64,000 nucleotides of DNA from Corythucha ciliata (GCA_038030265.1 CM075938.1:11695009-11759008); one strand, 5' to 3'. Shown: positions 33,532-45,600, numbered from the stretch's first letter. Notes: a model not told the origin generated them from the sequence alone. Program-made: numbers and translations.

Positions 33532-34235
33532 TTGACTAATTTAAAAATGAAATACTAAATGGGGCGATAATCACAGTTTTTCAACAAAAAAAATTAAACA
33601 TGAAATAATGACGCTCTTACGGGAAATTGGTCTAAGAAAAGGACGGAAAAAGAGCTCATGGCCCTGGAAATTTCTTAAATGACAGGAAAGGAAATGATTA
33701 GAAGAGATTGGTGAATGCCAGTGTGAATCAAGGAACGGAGTGAATGAACGTAAAATGTGTAACTAGTGAAACCTCTTGATGACGTCACAATCTATACGGA
33801 GAGCAAAACTTGAGGACAAGAAATAAAGACCAGTCGTCCGCCCACAGAGAGCGACTGAAGCCGTAAATAACGTTTCGCCTGGTGTCTTGTCTAAAATGAA
33901 GACCTGCGGATCTGCACGGTTCGGTTAGCACTAACAAACTGCAGATCCGCGCTTTCCTTTTAACCAAAAAAAAAAACCAGACCCAGATTAACGTCACCTG
34001 TTGCTTAATTCGACTAAGGCTCAATGAATTCGTATTTTGATACCTTCCTAAGCGCTGTCCTACCGTTTAACGAGGCGCGAATTCAAGAAAAGGAGCGGTA
34101 GGGGGCAATCGCCCCTACTGAAACCACAGAGGCTCTGTCCAGCAGCGTGGTGGAGAGGAGGCGTACCTCCTCAGCCCACCTATCACAGGGAGCCCCCGCC
34201 CCGAATATAGCTCGAAGAATAAATAAATGGGGATT
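33532..34235. other. Upstream flank of the C10 gene and spacer
   Basis: The 79-codon minus-strand ORF at 33785-34024 is unrecognised. GGCGCGAATTCAAGAAAAGG near 34070 is a stray repeat-like unit. No promoter element is clear enough to call. Confidence 0.35.
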
Positions 34236-34239
34236 TTTA

Positions 34240-36235
34240 AGTTTTAATGCATTGATCCGCGGCTAATATTGAGAATAAAGCGCTTGTTTGGAATCTGAAG
34301 GCAACTTCACGGCTAAAGTAGAGAAAATACGTTAACCCCTAAGTTTCTAAAGGTGCGTTTACACTGAAGTGTCTGACATTTATGTCGCTACACTTATTTC
34401 TCGACATAAATGTAAAGTGTCAGACAATATATGTGTATTGACTGTACAAATTCAGATACAAATTTCTGGAAGATTGTGTTTACACCAACGAAATTTGAGT
34501 CTGACACTAAATTTCAAGCAATAAGTGTAGCGCGGCACTTCAGTGTAAACGCATCTTAACGGCCCTTAATATGCGGCTGAAAAGGCGCGCTAGTGATGGG
34601 GCGAGTACGTAAGGAAAAGTTTCGAAAAAGCGCTAATATTGTGGATAAAATAGCGGAAAAGCGCTGATTCGATGTAAAAAGACACAAAAATCACTAATTC
34701 GTCGCTTCAGATTGAGAAAAACTCTAATTCGCAGTCATAATTTACAAAGACCTCTAAATTCGTGGCAACAACATTAGAGAAATCAGAGATGAATCAGAAG
34801 GCTCAGCAATATTGAGAACACGTTAATTCGTGGTTTCTTGAGGCAACTTTGTAACTATACAATTGAGGAAAAAAACGCTAATTCACTATAATTCACAAAT
34901 CTATTTGAGAAAACTCACTAATTACGGTTGCTGAAAATAAGAAAACCATCTAATTCCCAGCTATAAAATTGAAATGAAAAGCTCATTCGCAGCTGAAATA
35001 AAGAAAAGCGCTTTTAGAAAATCGATTCATTGCACAAAAAAAAACGCTAATTCACAGCTAAAATGGAGAAAAGACGCTTAACCCACGGTCAAGGTTCACA
35101 AAGAGCGCTCATTTGCACCCTAAAATGATTTTAAAAAACGCCAATCAATTTGAAAAAATCCGCTGATTCACCGGGGCTTAAGCGGAATATCACGGCTAAA
35201 ATTAAGGCGACTTATTATTCGCGGCTAAAATTGCACAAAAAAAAGCGAAAGTTCACAGCGATTATTGAGGAAACCTTTGATTCACAGCTAAAATTGAGAA
35301 AAAAAAAGATAATTCACAAATCTATTTGAGAAAACTCACTAATTACGTTGAAGAAAATAATAAAACAATCTAATTCCCAGCTAAAATTGAAATAAAAAGC
35401 TCATTCGCAGCTAAAATAAAGAAAAACGCTCATTCGCGGATCAGTTTGAAAAAAACAAAAACAAAAATTAACGGCTAAAATTGAGAAAAGCGGCAGTTCT
35501 TGGCTAAAATTCAGAAATTATTCGCGGCTAAAAATGAGAAAATCGCTAATTCGCGACCAAAAGGGAGAAAAAGCGCTCGTTCCATGGATAGGAAGTTGAA
35601 AAAAAGAACACTAATTTGCTGTTAAAATAGAGGAAAAGTTCTAACGCTGCTAAAATTGTGAAAAATTGATAATTACAGGCAAAAATTGAGGAAGAGCCTT
35701 GAAAAACACTAAAATTTGTGGATCCATTTCTGAAAACCTGCTATTACCTACGTGACTGAAACTGAGAAAACCCGCTATCACACAGCTAAAATGTTTTTAG
35801 CTTTTTAACGTTTTAATACGGTTCAGCTCTCACTGTTAAAATGCTAATTCGTGGTTTCTCGAGGAAAATATTTTATAAAAATTTATAAAAAATTTCAGAA
35901 AATCCACTGATTCGACGGGCGGTAATTGAGTGGGAACTACGCGGCTAAAATGGAGAAAAAGCGAAAATTCACAGATAAAATTAAGGAAACGTTCATTTAC
36001 GGATCTATTTGAGGCCGGCACGATTTAGTATTACGTAGCTGAGCTGGAAAAAAAACACTAATACACAGCTAAAATTAAGATGAACCAAAATGGCAACAAA
36101 ACGCCCACGGGTCAATTTCAGAAAATTCGGGAATTAGCGGCTAGAAATGAGTGCAAGAGGCAATTCTCGGCTAGAAATGAGAAAATGTACTAATCAATGG
36201 CAAATTAATAGTAAATGCTAAATGCACCTAAAAAA
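34240..36235. repeat. Minisatellite family A, 2 kb block
   Basis: Plus-orientation 30-bp units over about 2 kb. A longer higher-order copy is visible: CACAAATCTATTTGAGAAAACTCACTAATTACG (split here as CACAAATCTATTTGAG and AAAACTCACTAATTACG) occurs at about 34894 and 35317, followed by CCAGCTA(T)AAAATTGAAAT in both. It is interrupted by the inverted-repeat element at 34351-34555. Confidence 0.85.
34351..34555. mobile_element. 205-bp foldback MITE with GTGCGTTTACACTGAAGTG ends, copy 1
   Basis: The left end AGGTGCGTTTACACTGAAGT at 34351 and the right end (reverse complement AGATGCGTTTACACTGAAGT) at 34555 match in 19 of 20 positions. The similarity continues inward (GCTACACTTATT, TCTGACA). The element is flanked on both sides by TAA, a 3-bp duplication compatible with PIF/Harbinger-type insertion. 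A second inner palindrome (GACATTTATGTCG...CGACATAAATGT) is present. Related copies are at 52373 and 54864. No coding capacity. Confidence 0.75.
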
Positions 36236-36778
36236 CCAACAATTTGCCAGGGAAACAGTCGTCACTTTCGATCTTCCAGACTGTAAAACCGGTCATTTTG
36301 CTCTATAAACAGCATTTTTGCTGCAAAAATGACCAATTTTAATTGGAAACTGACTCAAAATCGTAATAAATCACCCATTCGGATGATTTTTGCATGAATA
36401 TTATTATGATTCGACGAAACTGCGCGTATCTTGGGGTACCACGACTCATTAGACTAGACGGCCAAGGTGCGAAAAGTGAAACGGATATTCGTTCACATGG
36501 CCCCGGAAGAGGGGATTTTCACTGTGATTCCGGCGCTTTTGCCTCGGACAAAGATGGCCAGGGCTTACTCGCTCTAGAGTCGAGCAAATCAGCCGATAAT
36601 ACAAGTACAGGTATCCCGTATCTTACTCAAGCGTCAATTATTGTTTGTGGGGTGGGGTGGGGTTTAATTAAACGGTCAAAATATGAAATTACATAATTCA
36701 AGTTTAGTAAGGTAAGTCGAACCAAAGACAATAGAAGTGAACTTTGGAGATTAGCTGTGAATAACTACAATAAAATTA
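36236..36778. other. Spacer and 3' flank of the BPHL-like gene
   Basis: A 100-codon plus-strand ORF (36394-36696) contains a G/D/S-rich stretch but no recognisable domain and runs toward the 3' end of the opposite-strand gene; I do not call it. Confidence 0.35.
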
Positions 36779-37982
36779 TTAATCTGACAAGAGAAAGTCT
36801 TCGACTTGCTCGTTAAATTCCTTAAATTTATGCCTTTGAAGGTAATGTTTCCCTCCTGGAATTACGACTCGCCTAAAAAAGGCAAAAATACAAAAACAAA
36901 TTTCAGTCTCGATTCACGTGAATTCGACGGGGGGTCGCTACCTTTTTAATGTTTTCAAGTTGTCGCAAAAAAAATCGACGTGATCCAGCGAAAGAAATCC
37001 ATCTTGGTCGCCCAGTAAAACCATTGCGTCGGCGGTCACATCCCCTAAATATCTCACGCTTGTCTTACCACCTGTGCGTATGTACATGTTCAGGGTGAGA
37101 CTAAACGTTTTAACGATAACGCCTTCAAACAACTTTGATGATGAACGAACAGTGTTTATTGTAGTCCATTCTAAGTCCGTCGGCGAGGGCTGCACCGATT
37201 CTCATAAAGCGCTCGCGTCCAAGGGCGTTCTCGAGGCCTTCTCTTAATTTAGTGCCGTATTTTGATGTGTCGCCGATAACTTTGTTTCGTAATTAAGCGA
37301 ATAAATTAAAAATGGTTTCACGAGTATAGTGTAAAAATATTTACAGTCAGCCAAAGCGTACTCATTCGGGCCCACGAACCCAAAAACTGCGAATATAATC
37401 AGCTTTTTGACGCGGTTCTTGAGCCGTGCGGCCAGTATAATTCCAACGTTACCACCGTGACAGTAGCCCAGAATAGAAAATTGTCTAATCCCTAACGTCT
37501 AGACAGAAAAATACTCGATTTGACGGTTAAGATTAGTTCGATTAAAAAAAAAAAAAGGGACGTACGTCCAAAAATTTCTCCACGTAACTCGCTTCCAGTT
37601 CTCGAAAATCATTGTCCATAGTACTTAAGACGTCATTCGTTCCTCGTCCCAAAAGTTCCCATACGAGAAGCGTTAATTTGTCTCGGTTGAAATGACGTAA
37701 TTGCATTTCAAAATCCGTCACGGGGGTGCCTTACGACCCAGAAAAGAGTCAGAACGCTTTTTAGAGGACAGCAGAAGAGCACTTTTACCAACTCCTCCGG
37801 GAAGGCAGACGACGACATGATCACCGTGTCCCGCTTTTAAATATTTGAACGGTACGTTGTCCACGGTAATTACATGTTCTTCGACCTGTAAATTGACAGC
37901 TCTTTTTTTTTTTTTTTTTTTAAACAATTTAAAATCAATTTTTATAAAAATAAAAATCACTTACTCCGGGAATGAGTTCCAT
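36779..37982 (-). CDS. BPHL-like alpha/beta hydrolase with Cys at the nucleophile position, seven exons, complete
   Basis: Minus-strand exons: 37965-37982 (ATG), 37789-37885, 37566-37729, 37345-37498, 37151-37279, 36942-37071 and 36779-36872 (TAA). Phases agree throughout and introns are 59-79 bp. The product is 261 residues against about 290 in human BPHL, and no obvious N-terminal mitochondrial targeting segment is seen. Matching blocks are NVPFKYLKAGHGDHVVVCLP (strands 1-3 and oxyanion loop), TDFEMQLRHFN, a nucleophile elbow LGYCHGG at 103-109, LLGDQDG with the acid Asp211, and PGGKHYLQ with His240. Family members hydrolyse amino-acid esters with Ser-Asp-His; here the Ser position is Cys106, so a Cys triad or altered chemistry is inferred. 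The WDPRG block reads WELLG. Exon 5/6 joining removes an apparent frameshift. Confidence 0.8.
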
Positions 37983-38425
37983 TGCTTATTGTTTTGTGTG
38001 GAAACCCGCAGTGAACGCGGACACAGTTCCAGCTCCGGAAACAAACTGTCATTTATTCAGGAGGAACCTGCTGTCGTTTATTCACGAAAATCATGACGTT
38101 CAATAACATAACATTCAACATTCAACATTCCCTCACACCATTAAAAACAAAATTCACTAATTAATAACTACATCTAACAGCAAATGGTCAAGGAAAGAAT
38201 ACTAATGGACACTATTAGTAGCGTTCGTGCATAAAATTATGCATAATGTGGGGAAGTGAATTAATTGAATGAGCGCAGAAAATACGTAATATATCAGTCA
38301 CTCGTGGCAGTTCCTAATAATTATGTACCTAGTATTAAATAATGTGAAAGAAATCCCAGAAATAAGTTTTCAAAAGTTCACAACCGCAGATATTATACCT
38401 TCACTGGGATATAAACAAATCACGC
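37983..38425. other. 5' flank of the BPHL-like gene
   Basis: CCGCAGTGAACGCGGACAC and CCAGCTCCGGAAAC form a locally GC-richer stretch just upstream of the start codon and may be 5' UTR or promoter. The remainder is AT-rich and featureless. Confidence 0.3.
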
Positions 38426-38429
38426 ACGT

Positions 38430-38575
38430 TTGGCACTTTCAAAAACCAAATTTCGTCATTTAGACTCTATACTCTACCCTAATTTCGCGGATTTTTGCTC
38501 ATTTAGAACTAAATTTTGTTGATTCGTCTCGTTGAAATCCCAATTTCAAGGGATCCGGCACCACGGAAAGGGCCC
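38430..38575. repeat. Minisatellite family B, short block
   Basis: AAAAACCAAATTTCGTC, CCTAATTTCGCGGATTTTTGCTC and AATCCCAATTTCAAGGG are family B units. Confidence 0.6.
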
Positions 38576-38669
38576 CCAAACTCACAATTAAATTTCTATA
38601 CTTAAACTTAAGTAAGAGAAGAGGAAAAAAGGAAAGAATTTATATTGTTAATTAGAAACGCTTAATCTA

Positions 38670-38830
38670 CGAAGGTTAATAGAGAATGCGTGCAAAAAAT
38701 CGTAATCGTAAAAATCGTAGGTGTCTGAGTTGTCAGTCTTCCCTAACTCGTCGGCCCTACATATCGGTGGGACGCGTTATCGACGGACCGCGGTTATACG
38801 GCTGTTCGCCATTTTCAGCGTCTGGGCTGA
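38670..38830 (-). mobile_element. Diverged Penelope-like-element fragment, copy 3
   Basis: CTACGAAGGTTAATAGAGAATGCGTGC...GTCAGTCTTCCCTAACTCG...CCATTTTCAGCG follows the same order as 8105-8240 and 60445-60545. Its hammerhead core is degraded (CTGAAAA, GGC-GAACA-GCC, then GTATAA instead of GAAA), so it is an old copy. Confidence 0.45.
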
Positions 38831-38875
38831 TTTCACAACTGGAACTCAGACGACTGAAATTCAGTGAAATCACTA

Positions 38876-39117
38876 AAGGTCGATTCAGGCTATTCGGACG
38901 TGACGTGGGAACACGCTGTCCCGCGTGTGATACAAAATTCCAGAAAAGGATTTTGTTTGTTTACGTTCACATTGCCCGGACGTGACGTGGGAACAAGTGG
39001 GATGATGCTCGTCAGAGCAATGTGAACATAAACAAATAAAAGTATTTTCTAGAATTTTGTATCACACGTGGGAATGCGTGTTCCCACGTCACGTCCGAGT
39101 AGTCTGTATTGACCTTG
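38876..39117. mobile_element. Foldback element with ~100-bp arms
   Basis: Left arm 38876-38975 (AAGGTCGATTCAGGC...CGGACGTGACGTGGGAAC...GTTCACATTGC) is inverted at 39017-39117 with about 85 percent identity. The ~41-bp centre contains a third copy of CGGACGTGACGTGGGAACA, so the same motif occurs three times. No coding capacity; it lies next to the Penelope-like fragment. Confidence 0.65.
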
Positions 39118-39184
39118 ACAGGGGAAACAGATCCGTCGACGGGGCACCCAAACGAGGGAAGGCTGACGACACAGGCTCCCAAGG

Positions 39185-40630
39185 CTAAAAAATGTTGCGT
39201 GCAACAAGAAAGGAAAGCTTTACTGAGGTTGAACCTGTACTGTAGTTGAAGCTCAACTGTGGTTGGAGCCCTGCAGTGGTTGGGATTTCTGGGTGTCCGG
39301 AGCTTTACTCTGTGGTTTGGAGCTTTTTTGGGGTAGGAGGTTCCAGCTGCGGATAGAGGTTTGATGTGGTTTAGATAGTTGCGATGGTTGGTCCTTTGCT
39401 GTGGTTGAACTATTGCTGTGGTTGGACAGTTGTTTCTGCAGTCCTTGCCTTCATTGCTACCATGGTTCGACCTCGGCTGTGGTTCGACCCGTGGCGTGGT
39501 TGGAGCCGTGCTGTGATTGAAGCCGTGCTGTGGTTGGACAGTTGCTGTGGTTTGACCTTTGCTGTGGTTCGACCTTGGCTGTGGTTGGACCGCCTACTTG
39601 CATTACTGTAAAACATCCCACCTTCATGGGGTCCACGCCGAGTGTTGTCAGAGTGGCCGTCTGACAATAGCCAACAGGCAGGGAGGTCGAGAGCCCGGTC
39701 TTGCACGTGTACGGCAATTATCGCCTTCTCACAATGGGAAAGGTTCGCACATTACTGCCTAACCCATTATAGTCCTAGGGACAAGACACAAACCGCGGGC
39801 TGTGGTTGGACCTTGGCTGTGATTCGACCTTGCTGTGGTCGGAGCATTTATGCTGTGGTTTCAGCTATGGTGTGGTTGGACCTTTGCTTTAGTTGAACCA
39901 TTGCAGTGGTTGACCTGCTGCGGTTTGACCTTTACTGTGGGGTTGGAGCCGTGCTGGGGTTGGAACCGTGCTGTGTTTGGAGCCGCAATGTGGTTTGACG
40001 GTTGCTGTGGTTGGACGGTTGCTGTGGTTGAACGGTACCTCTGTGGTTGGACAGTAGCTGTCGTTGGACAGTTGATGTTGGACCTTTGCTGTGATTGAAC
40101 CATTGCTGTGGGTGAACCATTGGTGTGGTGGTTGAACTTTTTCTGTTGTTGGACCTTGGCTGTGGTTGGACCTTTGCTGTGGTTGGACCTTTGCTGTGGT
40201 TGAACCGTTGCTGTGATTGAACCATTGCGGTGGTTGAACCATTGCTGTGGTTGAATTATTGGTGTGGTTGAACCTTTGCTGTGGTTTGAACCTTTGCTGT
40301 GGTTCGACCTTGGCTGTGGTTGGAGCTTGGCCATGGGGGGGCTATGGGTGAACAGTTGGTGTCGTGGTTGAACCATTGCTGTTGTTCGACCTTGGCTATG
40401 GTTCGACTTTTGCTGTGGTTCGACCTTAGCAGTGGTTGGATCTTGGCTGTGGTTGGTCCTTCTTTGCGGTTTGAGCTTTACTGTGGTTGGGACGTTACTG
40501 TGGTTGGAGATTAACTTGAAAACTGCCGTTTAGAAGTTCTAACTGTGGTTAGAGCTTTTTGAAGTAGCAGGTTGGCTGTGGTTAGTCCTTTGCTGATGTT
40601 CGACCTTGTGGGAGGGGGGGAGGGGTCTGT
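39185..40630. repeat. 17-bp tandem array (GCTGTGGTTGGACCTTT)
   Basis: The unit GCTGTGGTTGGACCTTT and variants (GGAGC, GAACCATT, CGACCTT) repeat about 60-70 times. Because 17 is not a multiple of 3, all frames show a 17-residue periodic peptide; minus-strand ORFs up to 171 codons (NHS/QPQQ-rich) are a consequence, not genes. Flanks are more diverged than the core (about 39970-40320). It is interrupted at about 39600-39790 by unrelated sequence. Confidence 0.9.
39600..39792. other. 190-bp unrelated insert inside the 17-bp array
   Basis: ATTACTGTAAAACATCCC...CACAAACCGCGG contains no 17-bp unit while the array continues on both sides. It looks like an insertion. I see no inverted ends, tRNA box or poly-A. 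Confidence 0.5.
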
Positions 40631-41240
40631 GAAAAAACACACACTTAACAAACTTCGAAACTGCACGCAAATATTTAACGCCGAATCTCTCAATTTCTAC
40701 GAAATTAAGACTCATAACTTGCAACTGTGGTCAAATTAACACCCGACACTTGAATTTTCGTGATAATTAAACCCAAAACTTGCAGTTTCGTATAAATAAG
40801 CTCCGAATCCAATTTCCTGGTTAATAGTCAGGCTATGCTCCGAGTTGGGGCAGCGCTAGCCTGCGGTTTCTGCAAATTAGGGCTATTTCTGAATGTCGTA
40901 TAAGCCGCAAAGTTGCCTCCTATAAACCGCAAGCTAGCCTATTTTCTGTTTAACCATTTTTAGCCAGCCAATTTTGTTTATTATTGAATTGGTAATTTGC
41001 TTAATTTAAGCGTCAAATTAGCGTTTTTTATTCATTTTATTATATCAAAACATTATCGTTTTTTACAATTTCAGCCTTGAATTAGTGCTTTTTCTCCACG
41101 TTTCCATTAGAAACAGCGAATCAGCGTTTTCTCAATTTTAGCTACACATGAGCGGTTTATTTTTTTCAATTTCAGCAGGGAATGAGTAATTTTTCTCAAT
41201 TTTAGCTAGGAATGAGCGTTTTCCTCCATTTTAGCCGGAA
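40631..41240. repeat. Family D remnant (40720-40830) and reverse-orientation family A (40900-41240)
   Basis: ACCCAAAACTTGCAGTTTCG is family D on the minus strand. From 40900 the unit TTTTCTCAATTTTAGCTA(G/C)GAATGAGCG is family A in reverse orientation. Confidence 0.65.
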
Positions 41241-42614
41241 ACTTTGCGGAAAACGGTCATTGTTTCTGTGGAAAATCGTCTGCCGGACCACGGGGCCTAT
41301 TGCGCTACCAAATTAGGGCGTTTGGCCACAACGGAGTGGTGCCCAGTTTAAAACACAAATTTTCTATTTAGAGGGGGGGGGGTTAAATTAAAATTGCGAC
41401 CCTTCAAGAGTCTGAACTTTCTGAAGCGGTGAAGTTAAATGTCTCGGTAGTGCCCTTTGATGCACAGCGGGTGTCTTCTACTGGTAAAATCGTAGTCGCC
41501 ACTTATAGGGTGTGGGGGGGGGGCGGTAAATTTACTGAGCCCATTTTCACTGGATCAGTGGATCTAACAAGCCTCTGATTTTTTACAATGACGGAGTGAA
41601 GGTGAGTTGAAGGTCAAGATAGGTAAAGACATCGAGAAGGTGGATGGAGAGGGTCGAGGGTTTAACGGCTTGATTCGCCGAACGTCAAGGACGTGTTACA
41701 CCTCGCCTGTTAGGAATTGTGGGAATCATGCCATCAACATTTCCACAGGGCACACGTGAGATCTCGCGCCTCGTGGAACGCGATCAATATTTATTTATGA
41801 GAATAAAAATTAAGATTTACGAGTGAATACAAAAATAATTAACAAAGGTTTAACCTTTGTATGTATAAAAAAAAAAAAAAAAAAAATGGACCGTTTTTTA
41901 AACGGCTTCCTACCCCAGTGATCCTATTAGAAAGACAGGAGGCACTTGTTGAAGAAGTGGGGGGGGGGCACAGGTCGATAAACCTGAAAAGTGAGTTGAC
42001 CTGTGAGAGGGTGGTGTCGTGGGTGGTGAGCTTTTAAAAAAATGTTATCACCGCAAAGGAATGTCGGAAGCGGGCTAGGAGAACGTGTTGAGAGACTAAA
42101 CGTACAAAACCTTGGGAACTTCTAGTTAAAAAGTAGTAAACACACACACACAAAAACGCGAATATTCAGCGGGAGTGACAGTAAAGAAGGGGAGCGGTCG
42201 CGACTAAAGAGATCTCGCGTTAAATGAGAATCTGAGGAGCGGGAGGGCTTTGAAAAAAGAACGGAGACGTGCACAAAAAAGAAAAAGAAAATAATGGCCA
42301 ATGTTATTATTAGGTGCGATCTATTCGCGGGCGCTGGCTTGGAATCGTCCGCACGGTACATGGTGGTCAAGTGTCGTGAGCTCACCTCCTCCTTTGTCGG
42401 GAAAAATAAGTGCTCAAGTGAAACGCGAACCGGCGACTGCGGCGGTTTTATTATCGAGGGCGGGGGCGGTGTATTCTGAGAGAGAAAAAAGTCATCAAGG
42501 CTGTGCGGATTTCGGTTCTAGTCGCTTTTTTTTAAAGATGAGATTAGTGCGTTAAAAAAAATTTACTCCGCGATTCGAAAATAGTGGCATTATTTAATTA
42601 TAAATTTAATCGAA
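41241..42614. other. Upstream flank of GPD2
   Basis: Contains poly(G) tracts near 41371-41379, 41513-41523 and 41961-41968 and a 22-bp poly-A near 41867-41886. Short ORFs at 42122-42555 on both strands overlap, lack domains and are probably 5' UTR or promoter sequence. The ATG at 42615 follows CGAA in an AT-rich leader. Confidence 0.4.
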
Positions 42615-45600
42615 ATGCCGTGGGGACGACGATTGTTGAAATGCGGTGTAGCCGCAACGGGAGCTTATTTGTCAGTTTTGGTCATTAATGGGCAGAGACC
42701 GTTGGTACAGGTGAGTGTTTTAACGCTAAATTTTAAAAACATAATTAAAAAAAAACGCTCAATTTCTCAGGAACAAGTAATTGCTAAAAGCGCTCAAGAA
42801 AGGAAAAAATTCAGACCATTGCCCACTCGTGAAGAACAATTGTCATCGTTAAAATCCGATCATTTCGATGTACTCGTCATTGGAGGCGGCGCCACAGGTG
42901 TCGGTTGCGCCCTTGATGCCACCACCAGAGGTAAAATTTCAAAGTATTACCAAAATACAATTTTTTCTTATTCTCGATGAATAAATAAAAGGTCTGAAAA
43001 CCGCCCTCGTCGAATTGGACGACTTTGCCGCCGCCACAAGTTCACGAAGCACCAAACTCATTCATGGAGGCGTTCGTTATTTACAAAAGGCCATACTTAA
43101 TTTGGACTCGGAGCAATATCACATGGTCAAAGAGGCGCTTCAAGAACGAGCCAACATGCTCCGTTTGGCCCCACATCTGACTCACGCCATACCCATAATG
43201 CTTCCAGTGTACAGGTAAGAAACGACCTCGTCTTCCACTCGCTCCCTTGACCTTGGCTAAGTCTTGACGCAATTTAACAGTTGTAACTCTTTTACGTGAA
43301 TGGGATCTCTGATGACGTAGTAACTTAAAAGGGGGGGTAGGGTAGTTTTTATCTCGAAACGGTTTCGCCAACTTTTGCAAGAATTCAAATTGTTTCATTA
43401 AAAAAAAATAATAATGACGTCTTGTGAAATACGAGCGGAGCGTCAAATCAAAATTGTCACTCGCCGACAGTTTCGCATTCGAAATAATCGGTCCCTAATT
43501 GAATAATTTCTGCGAAAAGAGACGTTTTCAACATTGCCGATCTTAAAGGGTCCTTGGTCCCGTTTTCCTAACAAGGGCCTTAAAAACTTTCATTTGCACC
43601 TAACCGCAGGGATTGCGCAATTGGGGGTATCATAAACGGCAAATCGAATAGTGCCGAATACGAATTTCCAGTTCAATTCTCACTCAGTAATATGAAAGAA
43701 TTTACCTACATGTACATTCTTATAATATTTAGATTAGATGAAAAACCCCCCAGATGTGACATACAATTTACAGGCTTAAACTAGATCAGTCACTCGCCAG
43801 CTGGTACAAATTTAGCTCCCACTGTTCCAATTCTCTTCTTCGCACCGACGACTCGCTCACTACCACCACATAGCAAACAATTGTATCGTCTTTTTCCTAA
43901 ACTCACGTAATTTGTTTCCTGAAAAAACTGGTGGAATGATGCAATATTGGCGTACGAAATGAACGGGAAGTTTGGTGCGGGGAAGGGGAGGGGCGAATGG
44001 CCGATGCGTGTATCTCAGAAAGAAAAAAACAAAACATCTCTTAATGCATCCAAGATTAATAATAGAATCGAATTAGTAGATGGAATAATAGGAAGGAACG
44101 TAATATAGGCAATCGTAAATTCTCAATTTAATATCTTGGTCACGCACTGATCATGACCTTGACTTTTTTAATTGTGAAATCCAACTTTTTTCGTCTGGGA
44201 GCGTAAAAATATAACAAAGAGAAGATAGTATTTTAAAATCCGAATAACGTGACTCATAAACACGGCAGATAAGAGGGGGGGGGGGGTGATAATTCCTGTC
44301 ACTTTTGAGAAAATAATAAATGCCGTTTTGTTGTCTTCCTCATAACGTAGCTGCTTGATAAACTTGAGAAAACAACGTATTTGAAGTTGGAAAAGCGAAA
44401 TTGTCCGAGAGTTTGCCACGTTTCAAAAAGCACCATTTTTGTCCTTTGAACAAAACCGATTTTGTAACCTCACTGAAGTTGATTTATAGGGCTCCGCAAC
44501 ACTGAACGCGATAAGTCACAGATAGCCGTGATCAGCACCAGCTAAGCACCAAAGGGTACCACCAAGAGATTTTACAACTTTTCCTGTTGCGGGTGATGGG
44601 GCCACCTTGCCCTCCATACTCACTTGAATTTTCAACTAAGCCAATTTTAGTTACCAGTAGTTTACCACAAGTTAGCACCAACAACTTTTACTTAGTGCAC
44701 CACCCCGGGAAAACCTGAAAAAATTATAAATGGGGGGCTGGAGGATAGCCCTCCATCAGTGGCAATTCGGAAATCAACCGGGCGAATTTTAGGGATGCAA
44801 CACCCCTCATTATCACAATCGTTTCTAGCCAGAACCTTTCTACTTGGAACCTTTCTTTGGATTTGGGCGAAAGCTTTATTTTAGCTCAAAAAATTACAGA
44901 CAAGGTCTTGAAGGGGCCTACGCGGTCCTCGATTGGGAAGTGTGGAGACAAGAAAATCTACTAAAAGCAACGACAAAGTAATATACTGTCCTTTTTGGCA
45001 GCTTCGTGCAGAGGCGTAGCCAGCCCTTGGTCTAGTGGTGGGCAGAAGGGGGTCATGTGCACCAAAGATGCCAAGCAGCAAGAGAAGTGGATATGGGCGT
45101 TTTAAATATTCAAATCGTTCCCCAAAAACTAAAGTTAATTTCACAAATAAAATAGTTTCACAAAAAAGAGTCAGAATCTGTCAAAACTAACGTTGCCCCC
45201 GGGAAACTAACGTCGTATCGCAGCCTTCAATTCAGGATTTTCTGCCCAAAAATTGGCAATGATTTCTCCAGAAAAATTTTCGCTTGTAAGTCGGACTTTT
45301 CAACGTCTTGCCTGAGAGACGTTTTGTTTTTTAACCAAAAACTAATGATTTTACTCTTAAACTGGACAATTTTTGTTCCGAAATAGACAATTTTACGCAA
45401 AAAGCTGAAGTGCTACTTTTTCTCACCAAAAAGCAAACACGTTTCTGGCTTCCTAAACAACCGATTTCACGGGTTTGATTTTTGTTGCTGAAAACCCAGT
45501 TCCAAGGGGCTGCCTCGTTCAAAAACCAATTTTGCGGATTACGCACACTAAAATAAAACGTTTTCGCATAAGCAGTGGGTGGAGGGGGTGATTTTCTAAA

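Noticed and set aside
36394..36696. 100-codon plus-strand ORF
   Set aside because: No domain, no splice support, and it sits in the 3' flank of an opposite-strand gene.
37081..37150. Apparent frameshift in the BPHL-like gene
   Set aside because: Explained by an ~80-bp intron (donor CACT|GTTCG, acceptor CGCACAG|GTGG) that restores the frame and family alignment.
39410..40376. Minus-strand ORFs up to 171 codons, rich in N, H, S, Q
   Set aside because: Produced by the 17-bp tandem array; all frames show the same periodic peptide.
42122..42555. ORFs on both strands just upstream of GPD2
   Set aside because: Mutually overlapping, low-complexity, and located where 5' UTR or promoter is expected.
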